A stretch of DNA of 64,000 bases, taken from the NCBI RefSeq assembly GCF_024594815.1, contig NZ_JANJOU010000010.1, positions 1-64,000 of the forward strand, read 5' to 3'. Both the position numbers and the translations under genes were made by a program. The DNA is from Roseomonas populi. Its GTDB lineage: Bacteria > Pseudomonadota > Alphaproteobacteria > Acetobacterales > Acetobacteraceae. Under the pieces are notes generated by a model that saw only the letters and a list, made by a program, of their open reading frames with translations, did not search any database and was not told the DNA's origin. Shown one piece after another: positions 14,512-23,623 of this stretch. Every line of letters begins with the position of its first letter. The first letter of the stretch is position 1.

Positions 14512-15531
14512 ATGGACCAGACCGCAAACCTCTCCTTCACCGCCGAGTCCGGGGTGGCCAAGCCCACCCTGAAGGTCCTGCTGGCCGGCCCGCGCGGCTT
14601 CTGCGCCGGGGTGGACCGGGCCATCAAGATCGTGGAGCTGGCGATCGAGCGCTTCGGCGCCCCGGTCTATGTCCGGCATGAGATTGTCCACAACCGCTTC
14701 GTGGTGGAGACGCTGCAGGCCAAGGGGGCCATCTTCGTCGAGGAGCTGGACGAGATCCCGGATGACGGGCAGCCCGTGATCTTCTCCGCCCATGGCGTGC
14801 CGAAATCCGTCCCGGCCGCCGCCGAGGCGCGGCAGATGATGTACCTGGACGCCACCTGCCCCCTGGTGAGCAAGGTCCACCGCGAGGCGGAGCGCCACTT
14901 CAAGGACGGCGCTCATATCCTGCTGATCGGCCATGCCGGCCACCCCGAGGTGATCGGCACCATGGGCCAGCTGCCCGCCGGCAGCGTGACCCTGGTGGAG
15001 GACGCGGAGCAGGCCGCGACGGTGCAGCCCCCCCCGGGGCCGCTGGCCTACGCCACACAGACCACCCTGTCCGTGGACGACACGACGGAGGTGCTGGACG
15101 TGCTGCGCGCGCGCTTCCCCAACCTCTCGGCACCGATCAAGGAGGATATCTGCTACGCCACCACCAACCGCCAGGCGGCGGTGAAGGCGATCGCGGAGCG
15201 ATGCGACTTCATGGTGGTAGTGGGCGCGCCCAACTCCTCCAACTCCGTGCGGCTGCGGGAAGTGGCGGAGAGGGCCGGCTGCCCGCGCGCCGTGCTGGTC
15301 CAGCGCGGCCGGGACTTCGACCCCGCCCTGGTGGACGGCCTCTCCACCATCGGCATCACCGCCGGCGCCAGCGCGCCGGAGGTGCTGGTGGGCGAGGTGC
15401 TGACCCGCCTGCGGGAGCGCTTCACCCTGGAGATCGAGGACGTGACGGTGGCGGAGGAGAAGATCATCTTCAACCTGCCCCGCCCCCTGCGGGACCGCCC
15501 TGCCCGGGCCCCCGCCCCCGCCGCCGAGTAG
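14512..15531 (+). CDS. ispH: 4-hydroxy-3-methylbut-2-enyl diphosphate reductase
   Basis: Last enzyme of the MEP isoprenoid pathway; an iron-sulfur protein forming IPP and DMAPP. The 339-residue product has the three cluster cysteines in [27 protein letters not shown] and [12 protein letters not shown], plus the catalytic region [10 protein letters not shown] and the GAPNSSNS substrate loop. The ATG at 14512 is used; a few residues (MDQTANLSF) precede the conserved start. It begins the ispH-thrB-rnhA string common in alphaproteobacteria. Confidence 0.96.
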   Translation: MDQTANLSFTAESGVAKPTLKVLLAGPRGFCAGVDRAIKIVELAIERFGAPVYVRHEIVHNRFVVETLQAKGAIFVEELDEIPDDGQPVIFSAHGVPKSVPAAAEARQMMYLDATCPLVSKVHREAERHFKDGAHILLIGHAGHPEVIGTMGQLPAGSVTLVEDAEQAATVQPPPGPLAYATQTTLSVDDTTEVLDVLRARFPNLSAPIKEDICYATTNRQAAVKAIAERCDFMVVVGAPNSSNSVRLREVAERAGCPRAVLVQRGRDFDPALVDGLSTIGITAGASAPEVLVGEVLTRLRERFTLEIEDVTVAEEKIIFNLPRPLRDRPARAPAPAAE

Positions 15532-15579
15532 CTTGCCGTCCCGGCCTGGCTGGGGCATGGACCCCGGCCAGGGGGTTCT

Positions 15580-16554
15580 ATGGCTGTCTATACCGAGGTG
15601 TCCGACGAGGCGTTGCGCGCCTTCCTCTCCGGCTACGACCTGGGCGAGCTGATCGCCTTCCGCGGCATCGCGGAGGGGGTGGAGAACAGCAACTACGCCC
15701 TCAAGGTTACGGGTGGGGACTTCATCCTCACCCTTTACGAGAAGCGCGTGGACCCGGCGGAGCTGCCCTGGTTCCTCGGCCTGATGCGGCACCTGGCGGC
15801 CGGCGGCCTCGCCTGCCCGGAGCCGGTGGCCGGGCGCGACGGCGAGGCGCTGCGGGAACTGGCCGGGCGCCCCGCCGCCATCTGCACCTTCCTGCCGGGC
15901 GTCTGGCCCCGCCGGCCCTCCGTGGCCCATTGCGGCCCGCTCGGCGGCGCTTTGGCGGCCCTGCACGCCGCCGGCCAGGGCTTCACGGCCGAGCGGCCCA
16001 ACTCCCTCGGCCCGGAGGGTTGGGGACCGTTGCTGGACCGCTGCCGCCCGAACGGGGACACGGTGCAGCCCGGTCTCTGCGCCGAACTGGACGGACATCT
16101 GGCGGGAATCCTGCGGGACTGGCCACGCGACCTGCCGCGCGGGCAGATCCACGCCGACCTCTTCCCCGACAACGTCTTCTTCCTGGAGGAGGAGCGCGGC
16201 AAGCCCCGCGTCTCCGGCCTCATCGACTTCTACTTCGCCTGCACGGACATCCTGGCCTACGACATCGCCATCTGCCTCAACGCCTGGTGCTTCGAGCCGG
16301 ACCTCTCCTTCAACATCACGAAGGCCCGCGCCCTGCTGGCCGGCTACAACGCCGCGCGGCCGCTCTCCGCCGCCGAGTTGGACGCGCTGCCCGTGCTGTG
16401 CCGCGGCGCCGCGCTGCGCTTCTTGCTCACCCGCCTCTACGACTGGACCAACACGCCGCCCGGCGCGCTGGTGACGCGCAAGGACCCGCTGGAGTACCTG
16501 CGGCGCCTGCGCTTCCACGCCCAGGCCACCGGAGTTTCCGCCTATGGCGTCTGA
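15580..16554 (+). CDS. thrB: Homoserine kinase (APH-fold ThrB)
   Basis: Phosphorylates homoserine for threonine synthesis. This is the aminoglycoside-phosphotransferase-fold type found in alphaproteobacteria rather than the GHMP type. The 324-residue product has the N-lobe [20 protein letters not shown], the catalytic loop [14 protein letters not shown] and the metal-binding [14 protein letters not shown] at 15580 gives the usual N-terminus [10 protein letters not shown]. Its 3' end overlaps rnhA by 11 bases, so the two are likely cotranslated. Confidence 0.93.
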   Translation: MAVYTEVSDEALRAFLSGYDLGELIAFRGIAEGVENSNYALKVTGGDFILTLYEKRVDPAELPWFLGLMRHLAAGGLACPEPVAGRDGEALRELAGRPAAICTFLPGVWPRRPSVAHCGPLGGALAALHAAGQGFTAERPNSLGPEGWGPLLDRCRPNGDTVQPGLCAELDGHLAGILRDWPRDLPRGQIHADLFPDNVFFLEEERGKPRVSGLIDFYFACTDILAYDIAICLNAWCFEPDLSFNITKARALLAGYNAARPLSAAELDALPVLCRGAALRFLLTRLYDWTNTPPGALVTRKDPLEYLRRLRFHAQATGVSAYGV

Positions 16555-17011
16555 AGAGGTGGCCGCCCCGGCCGAGGCGGTGGTGGAGATCTGGACGGAT
16601 GGCGGCTGCAAGCCCAACCCCGGCCCGGGCGGCTGGGGCGCCATCCTGCGCTTCGGGGCGCATGAGAAGGAGATGACGGGCGCGGAGCCCGCCACCACGA
16701 ACAACCGCATGGAACTGACCGCCGCCGCCTCCGCCCTGGAGGCGCTGAAGAAGCCCTGCCGCGTCGTGATCCACACGGACAGCGAGTACGTGCGCAACGG
16801 GGTGACGCGCTGGGTGCACGGCTGGGTCCGCAACAACTGGCGCAACGCCGCGAAGGACCCAGTGGCGAATTACGAGCTGTGGCAACGCCTCCTGGCCGCT
16901 GCCAAGCCGCACCAGATCGAGTGGAAATGGGTGCGCGGCCACGCCGGGGACGTGATGAACGAGCGCGCGGACAAGCTGGCGACCGCAGCGCGGATGGGCC
17001 TCGGCCGCTAG
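16544..17011 (+). CDS. rnhA: Ribonuclease HI
   Basis: Cleaves RNA in RNA-DNA hybrids. The 155-residue product shows all four acidic active-site positions: Asp in [15 protein letters not shown], Glu in NNRMELTAA, Asp in VIHTDSEYV and Asp in [10 protein letters not shown] basic handle-type segment is present ([13 protein letters not shown]). It overlaps thrB by 11 bases. With rnhB at 4417 the window carries both RNase H types. Confidence 0.96.
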   Translation: MASEEVAAPAEAVVEIWTDGGCKPNPGPGGWGAILRFGAHEKEMTGAEPATTNNRMELTAAASALEALKKPCRVVIHTDSEYVRNGVTRWVHGWVRNNWRNAAKDPVANYELWQRLLAAAKPHQIEWKWVRGHAGDVMNERADKLATAARMGLGR

Positions 17012-17599
17012 GTGTTGCGGCCAGTGCCGAGGCCGAGATTTCCCGAGGGCAGCCTGCTGGCCGCCATGCTCGGCGGGAACGCGCCGATGGATGTCCGGCG
17101 CGCGGCGCAGCGCCTGCGCGCCGAGGGGGCGCCCGCCCTGGCGGCCGATGGCGAGGTTGCCGGACTGGCGCGCGGGCTGGCCCTCTCCGAGGTATCGCGC
17201 TCGCCCGCCGTATTGGAGGCTCTGCCGCCCCTCTTCTGGATCGAGATGCCGTGGGAGGAGGACGGCCTCGGCGATCCCGGCACCAGGGGATGGGTCGTGG
17301 AAAAGAAGGGAGGCGGGCTCACCGCCCGGGCCTTTGGCATCGCCCCCGGCCAAGAGGCCCTGCCCGAGCCGGAGGGGAGCACGACGGTGTCGTTCGGCCC
17401 GGGCACGCGGCAGGAGGATGACGAGACCTCCATCCTGAGAGGCTTAGTCACGGCGATCAGCCTGCCCGAGATCCTGTCGCAGATGGGAGAGAGCTCCCCC
17501 GTCGCGCTGATGCCGGCCGATGCATCCGAGCGGGACGCAAGCGTCCTGCGGGGCTTCCGGCTGTCCGTGGCGACCTCGCCGGATTCGGTGCAGGGCTGA
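17012..17599 (+). CDS. Unknown protein following rnhA
   Basis: A 195-residue frame starting with GTG immediately after the rnhA stop (no gap), which suggests translational coupling. I do not recognise a domain. It has no signal peptide or membrane segment. Visible features are an N-terminal Ala/Leu-rich helical part (about 1-70), a Trp/acidic patch FWIEMPWEEDGLGD, and a C-terminal Ser/Glu-rich part (ILSQMGESSPVALMPADASE). The frame ends 80 bp before a convergent Nudix gene with a hairpin between them. Reality as a gene rests on position and reading-frame length. Confidence 0.6.
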   Translation: MLRPVPRPRFPEGSLLAAMLGGNAPMDVRRAAQRLRAEGAPALAADGEVAGLARGLALSEVSRSPAVLEALPPLFWIEMPWEEDGLGDPGTRGWVVEKKGGGLTARAFGIAPGQEALPEPEGSTTVSFGPGTRQEDDETSILRGLVTAISLPEILSQMGESSPVALMPADASERDASVLRGFRLSVATSPDSVQG

Positions 17600-17646
17600 G
17601 CCCGCCACCTCGCGGCCGGCTGGGCGCGGAAGGCGGCCATCGGATC

Positions 17647-17665
17647 AAGCCCCGCAGAGGGGCTT
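17647..17665. terminator. Hairpin between convergent genes
   Basis: Perfect 7-bp inverted repeat AAGCCCC/GGGGCTT with a five-base loop, between the convergent ends of the unknown gene (17599) and the Nudix gene (17682). No T-tract on either side. Confidence 0.45.
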
Positions 17666-17681
17666 ACCGGTGCCGCCGCCC

Positions 17682-18149
17682 CTAGCCGCCGAACGGCCAC
17701 CCCCGCGCGGCGCGGAGCTCCCCCAGCACCCGCGCCATGTTCTTACCCACCCGCCCCATCGCCTCGTCCCAGGGCAGGATCGCGAAGCGGTCGAACTCCG
17801 GGACCCATCCACCGCCGGGAAGCGGGATGCGGGAGGTGCAGCGCAGGGCGTCCAGTTCCGGCATCGCCGGCACCCGCCAGGCGAAGACGGCCAGATCCTT
17901 GCCCGGCAAGTAGCGGTGCACGCCGAGGTCGATCAGGGCCTCGCGCTCCACCCGAAGTCCGGTTTCCTCCCGCAACTCGCGCGCAGCGGCCTCGGCGAAG
18001 GCTTCCCCCGCCTCCGCCACGCCCTTCGGAATGTCCCAGAGCACGGAGCGCGCGGCATGGCCGAGCAGGAGCAGCGCGCCATCGCTGACGAGCACGCCGC
18101 AGCTCGTACGGCGCGGCCGGGCGGGGCGGCGGGGCAAGGCGGGATCCAC
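17682..18149 (-). CDS. NUDIX hydrolase
   Basis: Small Nudix protein of 155 residues with an exact Nudix box, starting GVAEAGEAFAEAAARELR and ending EETGL (pattern Gx5Ex7REUxEExGU). The preceding SVLWDIPKG is the usual beta strand. Such proteins hydrolyse nucleoside diphosphates linked to another moiety; substrate unknown. The start is a GTG at 18149 that shares one base with the upstream YbiB-like stop (TAGTG), so the pair is probably one operon. Confidence 0.88.
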   Translation of the reverse strand: MDPALPRRPARPRRTSCGVLVSDGALLLLGHAARSVLWDIPKGVAEAGEAFAEAAARELREETGLRVEREALIDLGVHRYLPGKDLAVFAWRVPAMPELDALRCTSRIPLPGGGWVPEFDRFAILPWDEAMGRVGKNMARVLGELRAARGWPFGG

Positions 18150-19156
18150 TACCCGAACCGGCGGTTCCAGATCTCTGCGGCTTGCGCATCGGCGGCCTCG
18201 GGCGTGCTGGCCTTTCCCATGGCCAAAAGGCCCAACGCGATGGTCCCGATCACCGTGCCCTCCGCATGCTCATCTCGTGCGCTGCCCGTCCACACCTCCA
18301 CAAACCCGGCGGCGGAGGCGCGGGTTTCTCGCAGGGCCGGCAGGGAGAGAACTTCCACGTCGGGATAGGTCAGCAGGTGGGCCGCCACAGGCTTTGCCGG
18401 CCCACGCTCCGCCTCGCCGCCGCCGCCCTTCATAACGAGGAGGCGCGGCCGGGCCATGCGCTGCGCCACGCCGAGATGGGCCGCGATGTAGGGCGGGTGG
18501 AACACGCCATCGACGCCGGCGGGCGCGTCCGCCGGGTTGATCAGCCGCGCCACCGTGTTCACCGGCGACCGCAGGCCGAGCAGAGCGCGAAGGTGCAGCA
18601 TCTCGTCCAGCCCCGGGCTCATGGCGCGGAGTGGCAGGTAAGCGAAGTTCGTCTCCTCCACCCGCTCCAGCGCCTCGTCCCGGCTCCGGGCGGGGCGCAG
18701 CCCGAGCATCGGCAGGGCGTCCAGCACGGGCATTCCCGACGTGAAGGCGTTGGAACCGTGCATCAGCACGCGGTGCCCCGCGCTCGCCAGCGCCAGGGCC
18801 GCGAGCAGGAACCAGGGTGCCCCCCGCGTGCGGCCGGATCCGTAGGACGGCCAGTCCAGGTCCACGCCGCCATGGCCGGGCTGTACCGGGCCCGCTTTCA
18901 CCGCCCCCCGTGCGGCCTCTACGAGGCCCGTCAGCTCCTCCGGGTCCTCGCCGCGGTAGCGCAGCAGCATGAGGAAGGCGCCCACCTGCACCGGCTCCGC
19001 CTCTCCGGCCAGGACCATGCGCAGCGCCTCTCGCGCCTCCTCCCGCGTCAGGGCGCGGGAACGGCCGGGCCCACGGCCGAGGGTGCGGATAAAGGGAGCG
19101 AAGGGGTGTTCCGGCTCCGCCTCCTCCTTCTCCGGTACACCATGGTCAGGCCGCAT
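18149..19156 (-). CDS. YbiB/TrpD2-like glycosyl-transferase-fold protein
   Basis: 335 residues related to anthranilate phosphoribosyltransferase but of the YbiB/TrpD2 branch, which binds nucleic acid rather than acting in tryptophan synthesis. Visible are the N-terminal helical domain (ALTREEAREALRMVLAGEAE, FLMLLRYRGEDPEEL), HGSNAFTSGMPVLDALPMLG, and LRALLGLRSPVNTVARLINP, a typical TrpD-fold segment. No other trp genes are nearby, supporting the TrpD2 assignment. One-base overlap with the downstream Nudix gene. Confidence 0.8.
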   Translation of the reverse strand: MRPDHGVPEKEEAEPEHPFAPFIRTLGRGPGRSRALTREEAREALRMVLAGEAEPVQVGAFLMLLRYRGEDPEELTGLVEAARGAVKAGPVQPGHGGVDLDWPSYGSGRTRGAPWFLLAALALASAGHRVLMHGSNAFTSGMPVLDALPMLGLRPARSRDEALERVEETNFAYLPLRAMSPGLDEMLHLRALLGLRSPVNTVARLINPADAPAGVDGVFHPPYIAAHLGVAQRMARPRLLVMKGGGGEAERGPAKPVAAHLLTYPDVEVLSLPALRETRASAAGFVEVWTGSARDEHAEGTVIGTIALGLLAMGKASTPEAADAQAAEIWNRRFG

Positions 19157-19451
19157 CCTGCAGCACCTCTCCTACTGGGCCGGTGAGAGACGCGGCCCCG
19201 ATGAGCAGCGGAGCGGAGCCGAGCGCCCGGCAGCTTCCGCCAAGCACCGGCCGGCCAGCTTGGGGTCGCCCCCAAGCACGCCGCAAGCTCCTGATGCGCC
19301 GCACCCCCGATCCCGAATTCTGGCCCCCGGCCGTCCCAAGATGCCGCCCCTTGCCTGCAGGGATCCGGGGCCGCCGGCGGGCACGGTGTCCTGCGCGGCC
19401 GCCGGACATCCTGCCCGGGAGAACGCACCACCACACCCCGGGCCCGCGTGC

Positions 19452-20312
19452 CTAGCTCCTCTCGGCCCGCAGCGCGGCGACTTCACGCCGCAGCGCGCGC
19501 AATTCCGACAGCACCATCTGGCTGTCGGCATGGGCGGCGGACGCAGCGGCATCCGTGGCGACCTGGGCTGCCTCGGCGTCGGCGCTCTCGCGCGTTTCCC
19601 GAAGCGTCTGGATGCTCTCGACAATCACGCCGAGGAAGAGGTTCAGCACGACGAAGGTGGAGATGACGATGAAGGGGATGAAGAAGAGCAGGGCTCCAGG
19701 ATGCTGCTCCATGGCAGGCTTCACGATGTCCTCCACCCAGCCCTCCAGGGTCATGAGCTGGAACAGGGTGAAGACGGAGTCCCCGAGGGTCCCGAACTTC
19801 TCCGGCATGCTCTCGCCGAACAGCTTCGTCGCCATCACGCCCGAGACGTAGAACATCAGGCCCATGAGCAGGACGATGCTGCCCATCCCGGGAAGCGCGG
19901 CCAGCATGGCCCCGACCACGTTGCGGAGGGACGGGACGACCGAGAGGAGGCGAAGAACTCGTAGAACGCGCAGGGAGCGCAGGACTGCCAGATCCCCGCC
20001 CGAGGGGGCCCAGGAAATGCCGATTACAGCGAGATCGAAGATACCCCAGGGGTCCCGGAAAAAGCGGCCACGGAAGGCGAAGATCCGCAAGGACAGCTCG
20101 GCCGTGAACAGCAGGAGCAGGGCGCCGTCAATGAGTTCCAGGATCGGCCCAAAGCTCGCCATCACCGTGGCCGAGGTTTCCAGGCCCAGGGTAAGGGCGT
20201 TGAGGAGGATGAGCCCGGTGACGGCGTGCTGGAATCCCGCTGACAGGACCAGCCGGGCAGCGCGCGCGCGCAGGGTTGGCGCGAGGTCCTGCCCCAGGAG
20301 CACTTCCTGCAA
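19452..20312 (-). CDS. BacNav-type voltage-gated ion channel
   Basis: Single-repeat six-transmembrane channel subunit (286 residues) expected to form a homotetramer. S1-S3 occupy about 30-110; S4 carries repeated arginines in VLRSLRVLRVLRLLSVVPSLR; S5 is around MGSIVLLMGLMFYVSGVMAT; the pore helix and filter read FQLMTLEGWVEDI; S6 is IVISTFVVLNLFLGVIVESI. The last 50 residues are an Ala/Glu-rich helix ending in a heptad-like stretch (QMVLSELRALRREVAALRAE), fitting the C-terminal coiled coil of BacNav channels. The filter has Glu followed by Gly, where NaChBac has LESW. TTG at 20312 is chosen for its upstream GGAGAGAG. Sodium selectivity is inferred. Confidence 0.9.
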   Translation of the reverse strand: MQEVLLGQDLAPTLRARAARLVLSAGFQHAVTGLILLNALTLGLETSATVMASFGPILELIDGALLLLFTAELSLRIFAFRGRFFRDPWGIFDLAVIGISWAPSGGDLAVLRSLRVLRVLRLLSVVPSLRNVVGAMLAALPGMGSIVLLMGLMFYVSGVMATKLFGESMPEKFGTLGDSVFTLFQLMTLEGWVEDIVKPAMEQHPGALLFFIPFIVISTFVVLNLFLGVIVESIQTLRETRESADAEAAQVATDAAASAAHADSQMVLSELRALRREVAALRAERS

Positions 20313-20809
20313 AGCCGCTCTCTCCGATTACAAAGAGTTCATGATGGCCGGAGGCATCCCAGTTCAGGCAACGGAACGCAAGGGGCCCCCTGCCCGGACA
20401 GCCCGATTTCCGGCCATGAACCCTGTCATGGTGCCCCGCCGTATCAGGCACGAGAAGCTGGAGCAGGACGACTTCCCACACGGCACAATCATCAACCCGC
20501 TTCCCGGTTGGTCACATGGAAAAGGTGCTGCTCCAACCTCGGCCTGCTCCGGTCCGGCCAGACCTCCGCGCCGGCATCCGTGACCGGGACCACCGCGAAC
20601 GGGATCATTCGCGGCACCGGTCTTCCCTTCTCTGACGCAAGCCGGGCAGCGCGGTGGCGCAGCTCGCCCCGCCTGACGGCAACAGATCCTCTTCCTGACG
20701 CGCGAAGCCCTATCCCGGTTCGGGGCCCGCGATCAGGTCCCTGAGCCGCGCGGGCCGCCATACGGCGCCACCACGATTGCTGCGGGGAACGGCTCCCGCC
20801 AGCTGATCG
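20313..20809. other. Non-coding stretch between channel and TPP-enzyme genes
   Basis: About 500 bp with only short frames in several directions and no recognisable gene, repeat or RNA. A minus-strand frame ending at 20492 (MIPFAVVPVTDAGAEVW at about 20608) could be a fragment, but has no convincing ribosome site. It should contain the channel promoter near 20320-20400. Confidence 0.5.
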
Positions 20810-22465
20810 CTAGTTAGCGGGGTCCGCGATGGGCAACCGGGATCTCAGCTCATCCACCAGGACGCGCTTGTTCTCGGAGTAGTCGATTGGCACCGCGACG
20901 AGATGCACGCCTCCCGCCTGGAAGGCCGCCTCCAATGTCGGGACCAGATCCTCGGTCGCCGCGACGCGATGCCCCTTGGCACCATAGGCCTCGGCATAGC
21001 GGACGAAATCCGGGTTGCCGAAGGTCATGCCGAAGTCGGGGAACGCATCCACCGCCTGCTTCCAGCGGATCATGCCGTAGGCGCCGTCCTCCAGCACCAG
21101 CACCACGAGGTTGAGGCCGAGCCGGACGGCCGTTTCCATTTCCTGGCTGTTCATCATGAAGCCGCCATCGCCGCAGACCGCGAGCACGCGCCGCGCCGGA
21201 TTCAGCATCGCCGCCATCATGGCCGACGGAAGGCCCGCACCCATCGTGGCCAGCGCGTTGTCCAGCAGCAGCGTGTTGGCGACCGTGGTCCGGTAGTTGC
21301 GGGCGAACCAGATCTTGTACATGCCGTTGTCGAGCGCGACGATCCCGTCCTCCGGCATCACCCGGCGGATGTCGCGCACCAGGCGCTGCGGCGTGGGCGG
21401 GAACCGCTCCTCCTCGGCGCGGTCGGCGATGCGGGCGAGAATACCCTCGCGCAGCGGCAGCAGCGCCCCGGCGTTGGGCAGGCGGCCCTCAAGGCGGTCG
21501 GCCAGCAGTTCCAGGCTGGGGCCGACATCGCCGACCACCTCGGCGTGCGGGAAGTAGACCTGCTCGACATGGGCCGGGGTATAGGAGACGTGGATCACCT
21601 TCGGCCCGCCCGGGCCCATGATGAAGGGCGGCTTCTCCACCGTGTCGTGGCCGATGGCGATGATGAGGTCGGCGCGCTCGATCGCCTCGTGGACGTAGTC
21701 GCGCTCGGACAGCGCCGCAGTGCCCATGTAGAGGTTGGAGCCGCCCGGGACGGTGCCCTTGCCCATCTGCGTGGTGAAGAAGGGAATGCGGGTGCGGTGG
21801 ACGAAGCCCGCCAGCCCCCGCGTGGCCCGCGGGCGGCTGGTCGCGGCGCCGAGCATGACCAGCGGCCGCTCGGCCGCCAGGATCAACTCGGCCGCGCGGT
21901 CGAGCGCGGCGGGATGCGCCACGGGAATCTCGACCGGGTGGGGCGGGATCAGCGGCGGAGCATCGACGTCCTCGCCCGCTACGTCCTCCGGCAGTTCGAG
22001 GTGTACGGGGCCCGGCCGCTCCTCCTGGGCGACGCGGAAGGCGTCGCGCACCAGGGTGGGGATGGTGGCGGGGGAGACGATCTGGCGGGTGAGCTTGGTG
22101 AGGGGCCGCATGGCCGCGACCGTGTCCACGATCTGGAAGCCCGCCTGGCGGCTGCTCATGATCCCCTTCTGACCGGTGATCATGACCATCGGCATGGCGC
22201 CGAGCTGGGCATAGGCGGCACCGGTGACGAGGTTGAGCGCGCCGGGGCCAAGGGTGGTGAGGCAGACGCCCGGCCTGCCGGTCAGGCGTCCGTGGGTGGC
22301 CGCCATGAAGGCGGCGGGTTGCTCGTGACGGGTCAGGACCAGCTCTATCCGGGACGTGCGGAGAGCTTCGAGGACGTCGAGGTTCTCCTCCCCGGGCACC
22401 CCGAAGATGCGGTCCACGCCTTCGTTCTCGAGGGCCGCCACCAGTAGGTCCGAGGCTTTGGTCAA
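20810..22465 (-). CDS. Thiamine-pyrophosphate enzyme, acetolactate-synthase-like large subunit
   Basis: 551-residue TPP enzyme of the acetolactate synthase/pyruvate-decarboxylase family. Three domains are apparent: PYR (about 1-175) with the catalytic Glu in LTRHEQPAAFMAA, a central domain (about 190-330), and the PP domain with the Mg-TPP motif beginning at GDGGFMMNSQEMETA. The closing VPIDYSENKRVL resembles catabolic acetolactate synthases (AlsS-type). No IlvH-type regulatory subunit is nearby, favouring a catabolic or non-standard role. TTG at 22465 follows GGAAGGA; the upstream extension has no family-like sequence. Last gene of a minus-strand catabolic set. Confidence 0.85.
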   Translation of the reverse strand: MTKASDLLVAALENEGVDRIFGVPGEENLDVLEALRTSRIELVLTRHEQPAAFMAATHGRLTGRPGVCLTTLGPGALNLVTGAAYAQLGAMPMVMITGQKGIMSSRQAGFQIVDTVAAMRPLTKLTRQIVSPATIPTLVRDAFRVAQEERPGPVHLELPEDVAGEDVDAPPLIPPHPVEIPVAHPAALDRAAELILAAERPLVMLGAATSRPRATRGLAGFVHRTRIPFFTTQMGKGTVPGGSNLYMGTAALSERDYVHEAIERADLIIAIGHDTVEKPPFIMGPGGPKVIHVSYTPAHVEQVYFPHAEVVGDVGPSLELLADRLEGRLPNAGALLPLREGILARIADRAEEERFPPTPQRLVRDIRRVMPEDGIVALDNGMYKIWFARNYRTTVANTLLLDNALATMGAGLPSAMMAAMLNPARRVLAVCGDGGFMMNSQEMETAVRLGLNLVVLVLEDGAYGMIRWKQAVDAFPDFGMTFGNPDFVRYAEAYGAKGHRVAATEDLVPTLEAAFQAGGVHLVAVPIDYSENKRVLVDELRSRLPIADPAN

Positions 22466-22672
22466 TGGTCCGTCCTTCCCTGAAAAGCGTCCGCCGCACG
22501 GGAGCGGCGCCAAACCCGGTGGCCCGGTCTTCCAACGAGGTACCCAGGCCACCGGCGGGCGTGGCCGCCACAGGAGCGGCGCGCCCTTTTGGCTCCGGCT
22601 ACCGAGAGACAGCCGGAGCGAAGTGGAGAAGATACGGCCGGGATGTCACTGCCAGGCCGCCTTGACCTTAGC

Positions 22673-23551
22673 CTAGGCGCGATGTGCCGACAGGAACCGA
22701 TCCAGGGTCTGGACGAACTCCGGCCGACCAGGGGCGGCGGAGTGTCCGGCACCCTCGATCACCGTGACGTCGATCCGGGGATTGATCTGTCTCAGGGCCG
22801 TGAAGTCGGCCAGGTAGCCGTCGGCGCTGCCGACGATGCCGATGGCCGGCACCGTAATGGCCGCCATCCTCTCCTCGGGCATCACGAGGCGCAGGCCGCC
22901 GCGCCGCGACGCTGCCAGCGCCTTGTGGTCCTGCCCTGCCAGGGCCCGGGCGGATTGTGCCCGGATCTGCTCGTCGGACGGGGGCGGCTGGTCCTTCGGC
23001 CAGAGGCGCAGGATTTGCGACCGCTGAAGCCCCTCATCCATCTCGGCGGCTTCGGCCAGGACCTCGGCGGTCTTCTCCTCGGACCAGCGGAAGCGGCCGC
23101 AGGCACCGCCCAGGGTGCAGGTGACGAAGCGGTCCGGGCTGTCCGTGACGAGCCAAGCCACCAAGTGCGCGCCCAGCGAGTAGCCGACGACGTGCGCCTT
23201 TCTCAGCCCCAGATGATCCAGCAGGCGCGACGTGTCGCGCGACGCTTCCGGACCGTAGAGCGCTGGATCGTGCGGCTTGTCGCTCAGGCCGTGGCCCCGG
23301 CCGTCGAAGGCGATCACCCGATAGCGGTCGGCGAGCTTCGGCATGACGCCGGACCGGACCCACTGGTTCTCGACGTTACTGGAGAAGCCATGCACGAGGA
23401 CCACTGGGTCGCCCTGGCCCGCCTCGACGTAGCGGATCCGAACCCCGGCGGAGTCGAAGTACTTGTCCTCGGCGGCCCGGCCCGACGAAGGCCGCAGTGT
23501 GATGAGGGCGGGCATGCTGAGGGCAAGGCTGCGGCGCGACAGGCGGAGCAT
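22673..23551 (-). CDS. Exported alpha/beta hydrolase
   Basis: 292-residue alpha/beta hydrolase with a Tat/Sec-like N-terminus (LRLSRRSLALSMPALITL). The core has VVLVHGFSSN, FDGRGHGLSDKP, the nucleophile elbow VVGYSLGAH, and the catalytic His in IEGAGHSAAPG. The start at 23551 is preferred over the in-frame ATG at 23566 because AGGAGG lies at ideal distance from it. It sits between the Bug protein and the TPP enzyme, so it may hydrolyse an ester or lactone of the cluster's substrate in the periplasm. Confidence 0.85.
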   Translation of the reverse strand: MLRLSRRSLALSMPALITLRPSSGRAAEDKYFDSAGVRIRYVEAGQGDPVVLVHGFSSNVENQWVRSGVMPKLADRYRVIAFDGRGHGLSDKPHDPALYGPEASRDTSRLLDHLGLRKAHVVGYSLGAHLVAWLVTDSPDRFVTCTLGGACGRFRWSEEKTAEVLAEAAEMDEGLQRSQILRLWPKDQPPPSDEQIRAQSARALAGQDHKALAASRRGGLRLVMPEERMAAITVPAIGIVGSADGYLADFTALRQINPRIDVTVIEGAGHSAAPGRPEFVQTLDRFLSAHRA

Positions 23552-23623
23552 GGATTTCCTCCTCATTCTGGTGAGCGCTGGTCGGGCGCCGCCGCGGGAG
23601 CGTGCTGCAGCGCCCGGAACAGG

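Noticed and set aside
14443-16845. Minus-strand open frame of 800 codons opposite ispH-thrB-rnhA
   Set aside because: Covers three well-identified genes on the other strand and has no recognisable motif.
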